Source: Lumbricus terrestris
Taxonomy: Eukaryota > Annelida > Clitellata > Crassiclitellata > Lumbricidae
Reading direction: 5' to 3'
NCBI GenBank assembly: GCA_949752735.1
Contig: OX457052.1
Span: 18,640,649 to 18,704,648, forward strand
DNA: 64,000 bases
Shown: positions 33,701-44,078 of the stretch, piece after piece
Position numbering within the stretch: the stretch's first letter is position 1
Layout: each line of letters starts with the position of its first letter
Position numbers and translations under genes: made by a program
Notes under the pieces: generated by a model
Seen by the model: the letters and a program-made list of their open reading frames with translations, nothing else
The model's database searches: none
What the model was told of the DNA's origin: nothing

Positions 33701-36700
33701 CACTGGACGATGAGCAGCATGGACCAGCTGCACAAGGAACTGCGGAAGATCCAGGAAGACATCAGCTACATGAACGACAAGGTGGAGGTTCTTCTGTCGA
33801 AGGAGGATTCGGTTCAGCTGACGCAAAACCATTCATCACCCGAAGATGATGATGATGAGGACGAGGAGGAGAATAGGAGGATCATGATTGAATCAAGGAG
33901 CAGAAGAAGAGGAAGAAGCAGGAGCCTATCGTCGGTAAGATCACGGAGCGGTTCTGTGGGTCTGGAGATGGAAGATGAACTGGATACGCCGGACTTTATC
34001 TGGGATTACCATTCGGACTTAGCTTTGGATCAGCACGATAAACCGATGTTTGTGGTTAAACGACCGTTGCCCGTCTTCAGCGACGACATCGTAGACTTAC
34101 CGGCGAACGTCCTTCACTTGGAAGCTACTACTGCTACTGCTGCTGTGAAATCGAAGAAACAATGCTCTTCCAAGCGATTGTTACCCTCTGGATTGAACCA
34201 GATTCGCCTGGATGGTTTTGGAGAAGAATGCTTTGATGATGACGATTGCTTTAGTGCAGGAGGCTTTGAATCTCCGTCACTGCTTCGTGGAGATGTTCAC
34301 GTCAACTCTAAACGCAGTCAGGAGCACGTCCGCAATTCTTCTGCAATCCACGAGACTGCTGACCATCCAACGCTTTCTCGTCTGAATCATCATATCTGTG
34401 ATTGTCAGTCGTGCTTGCCGGGTGTTTGTCATCCAAACGGCATCTGTGGTGGTGGTCACTTGCAACCCCCTTGCCTCTCAGACATCTGTTCCTGCTGCCG
34501 TGAAAAGATGTTTGTCAGGCAACCGCCGCATCATTCCTGTTCCAGTTGCCACGTGCACCGGAAAGGAGGACGACCATCATCTGCACGAACAAGCCGGAGA
34601 TACGACCGACCTTTGTCGTCCGGGTATTGCCAGGCATGTAGCTCGCCGCGTCAGGGGGGCTGTGCGTTTTGTCAGCCATGCCCTGCAGTCCATCGATGTG
34701 GTAACGCGCCTCCGGTTCTGCGTTGTAAATCCCACGACGTCTCTGAGAGTAAAGGATGGTGCAGGCAGGCTTCTAATTTGGCTGATCACCATGGATCCTG
34801 CGTTTCGCCGGCATCAAAACCGTGCGTCGGTGACGTGATGAGTAGCCCGAAAGCGATAAACATTGGAAACAAGGTGAACATTCGAGACTATCTGGCGCAG
34901 GAGCTTGGTCAGCGTGGCTGTGACAGGAAACTTGACATGAGAAAGGTATGAATTATTCATGACATGAATCTTGTATGGTTATTTAAGGCGTTAAGCTACT
35001 TATCTTGCTAAACTGAATAGCTTACTTGTTTTCTGATGCTTGTATCAATGGTTTGAATATCGTAATTGTTTGAATGTTCAGATTGAGTAACATTGTAAAG
35101 ATATTGATAGGTAGTTTAGGTACTAGTGGGCTATTGTATGTTTTCCTGAATATTTGATGCACCATTGTTTGAATCGCTCGTGCATTTCTTCAATGTGTTA
35201 CCATTCAGCCACTATTTGATGACTACGATAGTACTTAGTATTTTGTCTAATATATAATTTTTCTCTCGAGTTACAGGATGTAAAACTTTGTAAGCTAGAC
35301 TAGTTTTTTACCAGCAGTTTATTAAAATCCCTGCTATAAATCAAGTGTCTTGTAATGAGTTGTACTGTATTAAACTTCTATGCTGAATTTCTGAGGCCTC
35401 CTTCATTCAAGTGTTTAGAGACTTTTGGAAATTTTTAAGGATGCTGTTTATTTAGGCAGAAAGTCGCTTTGTTCAGTACTTTGCCGCTGAAGTTATATGC
35501 AATTAGATCTACATTTTTGTGTTCATTGATTCTAGGGTTTTGACCTTTTGAATCGACTGTGGGGCATTTCCAGCATTCGAAAGATTCGGAACGATAATTA
35601 CAGTAACCTTCGAGCTGTTCTGTATCAAGCGCTCGTTCATAATCTGCCGATCCTGGCTGGAACTGGAAACTTTGAGCATCTCGTTCAGGTACTGTTTATA
35701 AAGATATATGGTCAAATATTGAGCCATTCTTCTTAGAACTGTAACATTACCTTTGGACTTTTTCTTAGAACTGTAACATTACCTTTGAACTTCTTCTTAG
35801 AACTGTAACATTACCTTTGGACTTTTTCTTAGAACTGTAACATTACCTTTGGACTTTTTTTAAGAACTGTAACATTTCCTTTGGACTTTTGTTTGTTCAT
35901 GTATATGTACAGGTGTTATATGCCAATACAACATCAACCATGCTTATTTTTGAATGAATTGATCGAACAAGATCCTTTGCCACTGCTGCCCATTTGAAAG
36001 GGAGCTGTCACATTTAGGCTTCTTGTGCAAGTGAACCGTACCAGCTAAAGATCAAAATCTCTTTTAAATGAGAAACCATTAGTATGTGTGTGATCCAGCA
36101 TCCTTGCACAGAGGCAACATGATTTTCTCTCTAACCATTGTGATTGACTCAGATTATCTTCAAGTTCGTTAATTAAACAAACAGAACTGTGACGGACCTA
36201 ATTGTGTTTATAATTATGGCTGATAATCACAGTTGGAATTTAGCAGACTGTTAGTTCTTCGTATAAATTGTGAAGTCCGGGTGTATGATGTTGCTGATAG
36301 TCCCATATTTAAGAACGCTGTAATGTTCCAAGTTTCGTAAAGTATTTACCCAGAAGCATGCAGGTTGTAGAACTTTCTGACCGTTTGTCTTACTGTTTCA
36401 GAAACTGGCCATGGCCATTGATGCTGGCCACTCTTATCTGATTGACTGGGAGTTTGGACATCAGTCAGCATTGACCCAAGAAGAAACTGTTATGAAGCTG
36501 ACAGAATGCCTTAGAATATTATTTGAACAGGTACAAATGAGAACCATAGCATTGACCGTTTAGTCGTTGTACCTTGATAACTGCTATGGACAAATTATGT
36601 AATCAGCTGTTTCGAGAGTTGCCAAAATGATCTCATGTCTACCCCGTGTCTCAAATAAAACTGTGCAAAATTGTTTCTGTCGGAACTTTGTCAAATTTCC

Positions 36701-39700
36701 ACCAATTTTAATGACTTTTGGTAGGTAGATGGCAAAATAGAGCTCTAAAATGTTATGCTATATATAAATTTTCCACCGCACCTGATGCATATCACCACAC
36801 TACTTTGTTAAACACAGATGTACCAATTTTTAAATTTTTGGGAGAAAGACCTAAAAGGTCATCAGATTTTTCTGTGCAAGACCAATTGAATTTTTTTTAC
36901 CGAAGACCAAAAATTTTGGCCCTCCAATAATTTCTGTTTTCTTTCCTCGTTCAGATGCTGATTGTTTGGTGCCTAAACTTGTTCGTTCCCCAATTAGTTA
37001 TGACTTTGCGTTTCTCATACTGTCTCTTCACTCTGTCATTAATTTCCTTGGTGATCTTCTTTCTCATCTAGAATTGGAATATGATACTACATTTCTAAAT
37101 GCAATAACTGTTCGTTATATCGCAGATATTGGCTATTGAATGTTTGCCCTATTCGCTCTATGTGCTGTTTACATGCTTAACTACTTTGCCATGTGTACCT
37201 GTCTTATTGTAGCTTTAAAGCTATAAATCGGGGTTGATTGCAGATGATGGAAGTTGGATGTTTTCTTTGCGCTCCTTTCTTTGCTTTACTTTACCTTACT
37301 TAAGTAGCTTGTGTTTCTTTTACTGTAGCTCTGAAGAAATTTATTATTCCTTATTTTTGATACTTGTTTACCAGCTAATTATGGTTGGTCATTTGCTATA
37401 TCAGCTTTGTTTTAAAACATCCCACAAGGCTTGATGATCGAATCATTCTTTGACGTTGAACTACATTTCTTGAGTGGCATTCTAATCTGCAAATACTCAA
37501 AAACACTCGTGCACATGTTTAGTCATCAACTGTTTATATTTCATGTCTGCTGTTCTGTAGGCTGAAGCCGTTGCCGGTATGTCGAACGTGATCTGTCGAG
37601 AGCAGTACCTGCTGGCCCTGCTCAACCACAGCCCTGACATGGACCGCAGTCTCTTAGAAGCACTGAAGATCCTGATGATGCTAAAAGCAATCGATCTGTT
37701 CAGCGAGCACGCAGGTCGCAGCAACGTGCCGTCGTTCATGCTGCAGTTCTTTGCAAAGGAGTCTTCGAAATCGGTGGAATCCTTCTTTGCCAGTCACATC
37801 AATGTTATTGGAAATACACGGCCAATGAGAGCTGTAAGCTTCTGCAACTTGCTGAGATGCTGCCATTTAGAATTGATCATAGTGTGATATGATGATTGTG
37901 TAAATGGTGCAGAGTCTACCAGTTTAAAAACAGCTGAAATTGGTGCAGGATTCATAGAATTAGAATTGTACAAGAGGAATTGAAACAATTAGAAATTATT
38001 TGCATCCTGTTACTTGTATAAACAGAATTAAAACGATTGAATTGTCAGAATCATTAAGGGAGATTATGGTAATTTTAGAGAACTTTGTTCCTTGAAAGAA
38101 CATACATTTTTTTAACTTCAGAAATACTTAACCTTTTACCCGTTCATTTTCCCCGTTAAGCGTGTGTTTTCTGCGGGTATTCTCGGGGCAAACAGGTAAA
38201 GGGTTAAAAAAATACACAGATTCGTAAATCCAAGCTGAAAAACAGGTGTTGCTATGGATGTTTTCTAATCTAAATTTTTCCATGGTTGGGTAACTGTGAA
38301 TTGACTTACTTGACTTATGGCCCCGACGAAGCTTCCGCCCGCATCAGCCGCTCCTTTATGGATAGCCTCCAGTCGTCCCTGTCCTGTGCTCTCCACGTCG
38401 CCTCTCCCACGGTTAGTCCCATCCTCAGGCAGTCCTCTTCTGCCACATCCATCCATCGCTTCCTGGGTCTGCCTCTTCTCCTCTTTCCATGCACATATCC
38501 CTGCAATGACACCTTTGGATATCTTCCACTTTGCATTCTGACTACATGTCCGAAGTACCGCATTCTTCTGATCTGTATCCTGTCCACAATGTCTCGTGTT
38601 ATCTTTAGTCTGCTGTGTATTTCCGTGTTTCGTATCCTTTCCCTCCTTGTGACTCCTTCTATCCTTCGCAGGCACGTCATTTCGAATACCCTCAACCGTC
38701 TTTTCTGTGTCTCCTTCAGCGTCCACGTCTCTGAGTTGTATAACAGTACGCTCAGCACCAAGGTCTCGTATATTTGCACCTTGGTGGTCTTACTAATTTC
38801 CTTTGATCTCCAGATCCTATGCAATCTCTGCAATATTCCTCTAGCGAGTCCAATTCTTCTTTCAACGTCCTTTTCTGATCCCCCGTGCGCATCGATAAGA
38901 CCTCCCAGATACACGAAACTCTCCTTTTGCTCCAGTATCTGACCATCCACATTCAATCCAAGCCGTGTCCCTTCTCTACCAATGTATTGACATTCCGTTT
39001 TTTGCACATTGATGCACATACCCATTCTTTTGCTTACCTGCACAACTCTCGTTAGCGAATCCTGCAAACCATCCTCCTTCTCCCCCAGTAGCGCAATGTC
39101 ATCTGCAAATCTCAGATCGCTGATCAGTTCTCCTCCTATCACCGCTCCTCCTCTGTTCCCTCCAATGCCATGGCCATTATCAGCTCCAAGAAGATGTTGA
39201 ACAAAAGTGGCGACAGAACACATCCCTGCAGTACCCCTACGATAGTCCTGAACCATTCTGACAGGTCCCCGTCTACTCTCACGGCACTAAAAGTATCTCT
39301 GTACGCGCTTTCCAACAGTCTCACTATCTTCTCCGGGTATCCGTAATGTCTCATTACTCTCCACAACCCCTTCCGCCACACGCTGTCAAAAGCATTCCTG
39401 AAATCTATGTAGCACACATAAAGATCTTTCCCAAATTCGTCGTACTTTTCCGCTATCTGTCTTAAGGTGAATATCTGGTCTATTGTGCTTCTATTCACTC
39501 TGAACCCCGCTTGCGCCTCTGATTGAATCTCCTCTGTTCTCTTCCTTATTCTTTGCAGTATGATTGTTGAAAAGACTTTGCCACAGTGACATAGAAGACT
39601 AATCCCTCTGTAATTTGAACTTTAAACTGTGGATTGCACAGGTTTTATTTTTATCCTGTTGATGTCAGTGTTTTATGTTGTTTTTCATGGTTGTAAACAC

Positions 39701-39926
39701 TAAATCATGTTCACTGACTTGTTCTTCGTTTCAGGTGGAGCTGTCTTTGCTTGGTCTGACCCTGGGTGTTAGAATTGAGGTGATACGACCCTCGCTCTTC
39801 AACAAAGAGGGTTTCATTGTGCATTATCCGGACGAAGGAGCAGACGGCTTTGACAAACTGCACATAATTCAAGAGGAACAGGATTGGAATCACTACAGCA
39901 TCCCTGTGATGAAGTACATACTCTGA
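27769..39926 (+). CDS. Membrane-anchored OTULIN/OTULINL-family protein, predicted pseudo-deubiquitinase (7 coding exons)
   Basis: Coding exons: 27769-27781, 28144-28367, 32951-34945, 35536-35688, 36402-36530, 37561-37833, 39735-39926. They sum to 2,979 nt and 992 residues, with GT-AG introns and compatible phases. Vertebrate OTULIN and OTULINL are about 350 residues: OTULIN cleaves Met1-linked ubiquitin, while OTULINL is catalytically dead and ER-associated. Here residues about 9-27 form a hydrophobic segment (LLCLLGIGIGLGSLFIY) followed by basic residues, residues 80-744 come from one exon, and residues 745-992 resemble the OTU domain. Landmarks: DNYSNLRAVLYQAL aligns with the GDNYCALRA catalytic block, EALKILMMLKAIDL with EAVKFLMLNRAIEL, and HYSIPV with HYNIPV. 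The nucleophile position is Ser767 (AGT) and the Asn of the triad is Ser984, while His982 remains. I infer a non-hydrolytic, membrane-tethered ubiquitin-binding or scaffold protein. The family call is confident; function and the first exon are not. Confidence 0.88.
27988..28060 (-). mobile_element. Fragment of SINE family A / LINE tail
   Basis: The block GTAGCACCTCCTC, then ACTCAGAGGCACTCCC, matches in order the 3' tail of family A SINEs and of the CR1-like LINE at 11815-12205. It lies about 85 bp upstream of exon 2, with no other part of the element recognisable. Confidence 0.45.
28144..28367 (+). CDS. OTULIN-like gene exon 2 (transmembrane segment)
   Basis: After acceptor cttgtag it encodes KATGLLCLLGIGIGLGSLFI, then YKLYTRLFPKIL, a single hydrophobic helix with a positively charged flank, followed by a Ser/Pro-rich stretch. 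It ends GDKALAE at donor gtatgt, phase 0. The arrangement suggests an N-terminal membrane anchor with the bulk of the protein cytosolic. The membrane identity (ER by analogy to OTULINL) is inference. Confidence 0.8.
29655..29920. mobile_element. hAT-type MITE (GTAGCCAG family, copy 2)
   Basis: The termini are CAGTGGCGTAGCCAG and the near inverse TTGGCTACGCCACTG. The exact 8-bp flanking repeat is GTCTACTT (29647-29654 and 29921-29928). The interior has G-rich and C-rich arms (GGGGGTTTTGGGGG and its inverse) and no coding sequence. Confidence 0.88.
30303..30720 (+). mobile_element. CR1-like LINE 3' fragment, strongly decayed
   Basis: Frames here give KLHWLPLCAGIQFRILSLIL, then GPSLWNALSF, the post-RT LHWLP and P-S-LWN-LP signatures of CR1/L2-type ORF2. 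They are interrupted by frameshifts and stops. The end, CTGGGAGCGCTTCTGA and GGGGTGCTATTTAAG, matches the LINE tail at 11815-12205. Confidence 0.7.
31438..31478 (+). repeat. Short tandem repeats (TTGTA)n and (AATC)n
   Basis: A TGTATTGTATTGTAT run is followed by AATCAATCAATCAATC. These are simple low-complexity tracts in intron 2. Confidence 0.8.
31556..31918 (-). mobile_element. SINE family A, degraded and internally expanded
   Basis: Blocks CAGAGGCGCTCCC, GAGTGAAAGACTTGCTCA, GGTCCCTGCGTAGC and a tRNA-head-like end appear in family A order. About 150 bp of extra sequence includes a 24-bp tandem repeat at 31673-31733 (three ATGCGATACATC units). Confidence 0.6.
32089..32300 (+). repeat. Minisatellite, ~51-bp unit, four copies
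   Basis: The unit runs GTGTGTTTGATTGGAACAG, GTTTTCAATGTTCAGCTATA, GATCAAGAGTA. It is repeated four times with small variants such as TGTACTTTCAATG in the last two copies. It is intronic. Confidence 0.9.
32951..34945 (+). CDS. OTULIN-like gene exon 3 (665-residue central region)
   Basis: The acceptor is ttgtag, the donor gtatga, phase 0 at both ends, encoding residues 80-744. From the sequence: a helical AEWLARAELASADLALEADY stretch near residues 123-142; Ser-rich and Asp/Glu-rich low complexity; a coiled-coil-like MDQLHKELRKIQEDISYMND at about 336; an acidic run EDDDDEDEEE at about 377; an RS/Arg-rich segment SRSRRRGRSRSLSSVRSRS at about 393-415 that could act as a nuclear-localisation-like or RNA-binding-like patch; and a region at about 562-704 with 21 cysteines, including CDCQSC, CSCC, CSSCH, CQAC and CAFCQPC. 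I do not recognise the cysteine region as a known zinc-finger class. Known OTULIN and OTULINL proteins have nothing this long. Confidence 0.85.
35536..35688 (+). CDS. OTULIN-like gene exon 4 (OTU active-site block, Cys replaced by Ser)
   Basis: The acceptor is ttctag, the donor gtactg, phase 0. It encodes GFDLLNRLWGISSIRKI, then RNDNYSNLRAVLYQALVHNL. In OTULIN the corresponding block is GDNYCALRA with the catalytic Asp and Cys. Here the Asp is kept (residue 764) and the Cys position is Ser767, codon AGT at 35602-35604, one substitution away from TGT. Confidence 0.9.
35726..35892 (+). repeat. Tandem repeat, ~32-bp unit, five copies, in intron 4
   Basis: The unit CTTAGAACTGTAACATTACC, TTTGGACTTTTT is repeated head to tail about five times with small changes. 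It starts about 40 bp after the donor of the active-site exon. Confidence 0.9.
36402..36530 (+). CDS. OTULIN-like gene exon 5
   Basis: The acceptor is tttcag, the donor gtacaa, phase 0, 43 codons: KLAMAIDAGHSYLIDWEFGH, then LTQEETVMKLTECLRILFEQ. It lines up with the helical section of the OTULIN OTU domain between the catalytic block and the EAVKFLM helix, including the Ile-Trp pair in a K-W-I-WKLG-like segment. Confidence 0.88.
37561..37833 (+). CDS. OTULIN-like gene exon 6
   Basis: The acceptor is ctgtag, the donor gtaagc, phase 0, 91 codons. It includes SLLEALKILMMLKAIDLFSE, RSNVPSFMLQFFAKESSKSV and FFASHINVIGNT, corresponding to the OTULIN segments EAVKFLMLNRAIEL, VPFFSVLLFARDTS and LRNHLNQVGHT. 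Confidence 0.92.
38128..38207. mobile_element. piggyBac-type MITE (copy 3)
   Basis: TTAA lies at both ends, with inverted termini TTAACCTTTTACCCG and GGTAAAGGGTTAA. Its inverse follows the whole of the 449-525 element, including GAGAATA, GAAAA and CTTAACGG blocks, so the two are one family in opposite orientations. Confidence 0.7.
38295..39620 (-). mobile_element. LINE reverse transcriptase fragment, RTE-like, frameshifted
   Basis: Two overlapping - strand frames (39139-39498 and 38315-39256) form one RT region with a frameshift near 39140-39190. Motifs in order: an upstream decayed YRGISLL, AGFRVNRSTIDQIFTLRQ, CYIDFRNAFDSVWR (catalytic Asp), VLQGCVLSPLLFNIFLE, LRFADDIALL (catalytic Asp pair), SFVYLGGLI, LYNSETWTL, MRYFGHVVRM and GKRRRGRPRKRW. 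This C-terminal set is typical of RTE-type endonuclease-reverse transcriptases. The exact clade is not resolved. The end has short AAGTCAAGTAAGTC repeats. It sits antisense inside an intron. Confidence 0.85.
39735..39926 (+). CDS. OTULIN-like gene exon 7 (C-terminus, stop)
   Basis: The acceptor is tttcag. It encodes VELSLLGLTLGVRIEVIRPS, then FIVHYPDEG and HYSIPVMKYIL, TGA. It matches the OTULIN end (IQVYRL...FITVYP...HYNIPV). The catalytic His is present (residue 982, CAC at 39891-39893), but the following Asn position is Ser984 (AGC at 39897-39899). The C-terminus MKYIL differs from the OTULIN ETSL tail, so a class I PDZ ligand is not evident. Confidence 0.93.
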   Translation: MELSLLGLTLGVRIEVIRPSLFNKEGFIVHYPDEGADGFDKLHIIQEEQDWNHYSIPVMKYIL

Positions 39927-41337
39927 GGAGGGAATGCCACCGACATCTCATCTCTGTTTTTAAAATGTGGCTCTAGTTAATTATGCATACTTCTGTATCG
40001 CAGCTTGTCAGTGTAATTTAGTTATGTATTCTGTTAAAGTTATTGATTCTTGCTGTAGATCATGGTTCATTCGGTTCAATTCTGTCTTTCGGAATGTATA
40101 GTTTCCTTTTTTTCTCATAATTACATTGTGCTAGTTTCCCATGCCTGATTTACACACCATTTTTTTATCATAGATCTTTAAGAGGTTTTCTCAGAGCTCT
40201 GCATATGATTGACGCTTTAATCCTTATATCAAACTTTGGATAGTTACATGGACCTAAGTTTGAGCTCTCCAGTCTGTGCCATTGTTTTCATCTGCCTTTC
40301 TTCAAAGCTTCTTTTTGCGGAGTGTGTCCTGTGATGTTCTAAGTGTCATCTACAGTCCGGTGTTTTCTAACAGTTTTGTATTCGTTTCTTAACTGTTGTT
40401 TTATGACGTTCAAACCTGTCCATTATTTTCACAACGGCAATTCCTGCGACGGTAATTGGATTCGTGAATTCCTGCAACGATGTTGAAGATGCATTGAAGT
40501 GTAATGTTATTCGCAAACGACTTCATTTTCTCAAGTGTCATTTACAAGCGTTATTTTTATTCAGTTTGACAAGAACAACATACTATTTGCATATTGTGTA
40601 GCTGATCAGTATGATGGATTGCAAAATTAAGTTTGTGTTCAGCTTTTTGTGCAAAGTGATTACATATGTGCACATGCGTATATGTGGGTGTGTGCAAATG
40701 TAGTCTAAATGTAATAATTTGCATATGTTACACACGTGGATATATTTGGTTATAAAATCATGAGAGTATTCAGTTCTGTGTGTTGGAGTAGCTGCTTAAA
40801 TCTCATGAAGAATGAAAATGAAAAAAATGTGACTAGGTTTTGGGATAACGTTACTTTGTAGTTTGTGCTTCTGCCATGTCCGACAATGACTAGGGCAGGG
40901 TATCAAAGAACCAGCCCACAAGCCATTTTGGGCGCCTACTGACACCCCTGCACTATGGTAATAATGGCTTGGTGTTGCTTAGGTCTGAAGTGTCACGCTA
41001 CTGGTGTGACGCGTCCAAAGGTGTGATTACTAGGTCATTTAGGGTTAAGTTTTTAAACAAGGTTTTGGTAGTACGAAAAATATTTGTGAATGATTTTTGG
41101 ACAGTACTTTGCCTTTTAATATGTTAAGCTGACAACCAAAATGTTACTCGCATGTTTCGTGCAAAGTTATTTTGAGAAAACTTGTGGCACTGTAGAAATG
41201 AAAACTACATACAGAAGTAAGTTGATTAGCACTTGATAGCAAGCCAATTCTATAAGCAATCTTGAAACCTTTTATTGTATTTTATCTCATTGTGCCATTA
41301 TGACCTCTAAGTTTGTGACTGCTTAGTTATGAATCCG

Positions 41338-41349
41338 AATAAAAATAAA
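41338..41349 (+). terminator. Tandem AATAAA, candidate polyadenylation signal of the OTULIN-like gene
   Basis: Two AATAAA hexamers lie side by side 1.4 kb after the stop codon and are followed by a TGT/GT-containing stretch. This would give a 3' UTR of about 1.4 kb. The site is inferred from the hexamers only. Confidence 0.5.
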
Positions 41350-43419
41350 CTGCTGGTGTAGCATTGTTGATGTAAAACTGCTCTGGCTTTCACACAGTGT
41401 TGAACATGATTGTAAATGGTTACACGTTGTATGGAGATTTTTGTATGAACATTTTTCTAAAACAAATTTTTTACAGTTTAATCATGTGTTGCGAACAAAT
41501 TTTATTTTCTCGCTAATAACTTCAACTTTACTTATTAATATATTATTATTGCTGGTACTATTAATGTTGTCAATATCAATATTGTTATGTATTCAAAAAC
41601 TTATGGCAAGTTTCTTGATTTCGGGGAGAACAGATACAAAAGCATTTATTTACCGAGAAAATCAAGTTTGAATGCATAATTATGAAGTCACTTTACAAAT
41701 CACGTCTTTACTATTATGAACTTGTTTGGGACATTATATAATGCTAGGATGTTTTATTATGATTTTGATATATTTATGATAATTTATGTGGCTGAGTAGT
41801 AACTTATCTAAATTGTGCCATAAGTGTGGTATACTTCCGTTCTTTTATTGTTTCATGTTCTCTCCTTTTCAAACAATGTTCTAACTGTGGTAAACTTGAC
41901 CTCACAATGCCTGAAGTGGAGGGACAAACTGATATGGATAGCTTTCTCAGCATTTGGTTACTCCAACGGCAGATCAGATTGAATGATAATTAACGGCATT
42001 TTGACATTAGAAGTCCAATTGTCCATGTGTACTGAACGAGTGATTCGTTCCATAATAATTTCTATGATCATATGGGACAATTCAGTTATTCGATACATGC
42101 GAAGTTGTTTCTTGTTACAGATGAATTTTGCAATCTACGCAGGGAGACTTGTTATGCAGTGCAGGTACAAAGTGTTTGCCTTAACTGTGCACAACTTTTT
42201 TGAGCTGCGGTGTTTGTTTAAATATCTGCAATTTTCTACATCGATTTTCTCAGAAATGCAGTTTTTAGATGCCTATTTGGGGAAATTTTCTTCTGATAGG
42301 TTGCTGGGGGGACATATTAAGCTAAAATGTTGCACATTTGTCCTTGCCAACTTTTTGGTTGGGCAGGTCACTTTTTACTTTGGAACATGCAGTGGTAAAT
42401 ACTGAAGGCAGTGATTTTAAAGTTGTTTTCTTTCTGAAACTCCAATCAGACTGGAATTTTAATTATAAATTACGGAGCTGAGGGTGTGCCAGACACCCTC
42501 TACAGTGTTTACTGGGTATCTGCTGTGTGAGAGTCTCTTTAAAAAGGTGCCTCATTTGTGCAGTTCTGTCAGAGTTTTCGTTTGAAACTTGTCTGCTATT
42601 CACTTTCTTAAATGTTCCAATTTTTGGGGGGGACAAATTTTGACACGATGAATTTTTTATGGTTTTTCATTGAGCCGAAACCGTGTTGTTGAAGGTTTCG
42701 TTTTTTGATGTTTTCTTTTATTGAATTGCTTGCGGAAAGCCACGATTATTGGCTTTTTGTGTCGGTGTATATGATGTGACTTGGACGCAAGTTGGTTCTG
42801 TGAAAGTTCATACATCTGCTGTGGAAAAATCTGGCATGAAATCTCCTCAACGGATAGGATACTGTTGCTGAAATACTCTAGGAATATAATTACCTTTGCT
42901 TTTTTAGAGTATCAGGCTTTGATCACAACAATGAGTCATACGAAATTATCTGGTTTTTTTACACGCAAGTGGTGAAAAATGTGTTTGATGCGTCATTTTC
43001 TTATGCAAACACGATGCTTTCTTTATCTTGCTGAGGTTCTGAAAAAACATTTATATCGAATGGCTAATTGGCTATGTTGTGATTGAGTGTAGTGTGAGCA
43101 TGTGCTGTGTGGGCATTTGCTTTTGAACAAAATTTGACTTTTCAGATTTGTCCTAAAACTGTAATTAATTTCCTGGACAGGAGCAATGAGTTTACATTGT
43201 TCTGCAAAATTGTTTAAATTTTGCAATTATTTGTGGAACAATTGCTGTAGTCAGATATTTTATTTGAATCTCATTCTTTAGTATACCTCAATTCTGCCGA
43301 ATGAAGACTTGGGAACTTCTGCTGGTTCTACATTAGTAAGGGGATAATCATTAAAGTTGATTAATAAAGATACAAAGGATAAAGATAAAGTGAAAGAGGC
43401 GTCAGAAATTCTGTGTTCT

Positions 43420-43512
43420 GCATAAAGTAAAGAATGGTCCTTTGAATAAAGTAAGGAATGGTCCTTTGAATAAAGTAACCTTTGAATAAAGTAAAGAATG
43501 GTCCTTTGAATG
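43420..43512 (+). repeat. Tandem repeat, ~28-bp unit
   Basis: The unit TAAAGTAAAGAATGGTCC, TTTGAA is repeated about four times, one copy internally deleted. The - strand frame across it encodes repeated KDHSLLYS and is not a gene. Confidence 0.85.
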
Positions 43513-44078
43513 TAAGTTTCGTGTTTCGTAGTCATTTCATGCACCATGCTTCTGAGATTATTTTGCTCCGGGAACACTATTGACTGGAGTAGATTAATTT
43601 TTTTAAAGAGATCTTCAGAGCATTGGTTCAATTGAAATGATGCATTGCATTCAGAGGACCATATTACTTTGGTTTGCTGTTGTGGCGTATTGGCAAGCCA
43701 TTTGAGCAAATATTTCGATGCATTGAAGCTCGTTGTTGTAAATTCAGCTGTGTACGCCACTTTTATGAAATTTTTAAGGAGAGTTGATTCGTTGGATTAT
43801 GTTTGTGTATGTGTCTTTTTCTGTCTGTCTGTCTGTGTGTTTCTGTCATCTTGCCTTTATTTAAGGGACTCCTCGTGTTCGATTCTCCACAGTTTAGAAA
43901 CTTTGAATACTTCGGCTACATTTCCCTATGCAGAACTGTACAATTGTACAATGTACAAGGTGTTTTCATATCTCTAGTCATGCCATAATTGTGTTGCTTC
44001 CACTTCTCAGTTTGAGATACTTTGTAGTATGCACTTTAGATGTACATGTTTTTATGTAGCTCTCACACTTTATATATA

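Larger units (their letters stand above)
37834..39734 (+). other. OTULIN-like gene intron 6
   Basis: This 1.9-kb intron (gtaagc to tttcag) is mostly mobile elements: a piggyBac-type MITE (38128-38207) and an antisense RTE-like LINE fragment (about 38295-39620). Confidence 0.85.

Noticed and set aside
33344..33832. 162-codon antisense frame opposite the OTULIN-like exon 3, plus several other frames at 33165-34838
   Set aside because: They are shadows of a long, codon-biased exon whose sense frame fits splice sites and phase at both ends.
41983..42405. 140-codon + strand frame
   Set aside because: No motif, no splice partner with conserved sequence, and composition like the surrounding T-rich non-coding DNA.
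43278..43760. 160-codon minus-strand frame
   Set aside because: It runs across a 28-bp tandem repeat (repeated KDHSLLYS) and has no recognisable domain.
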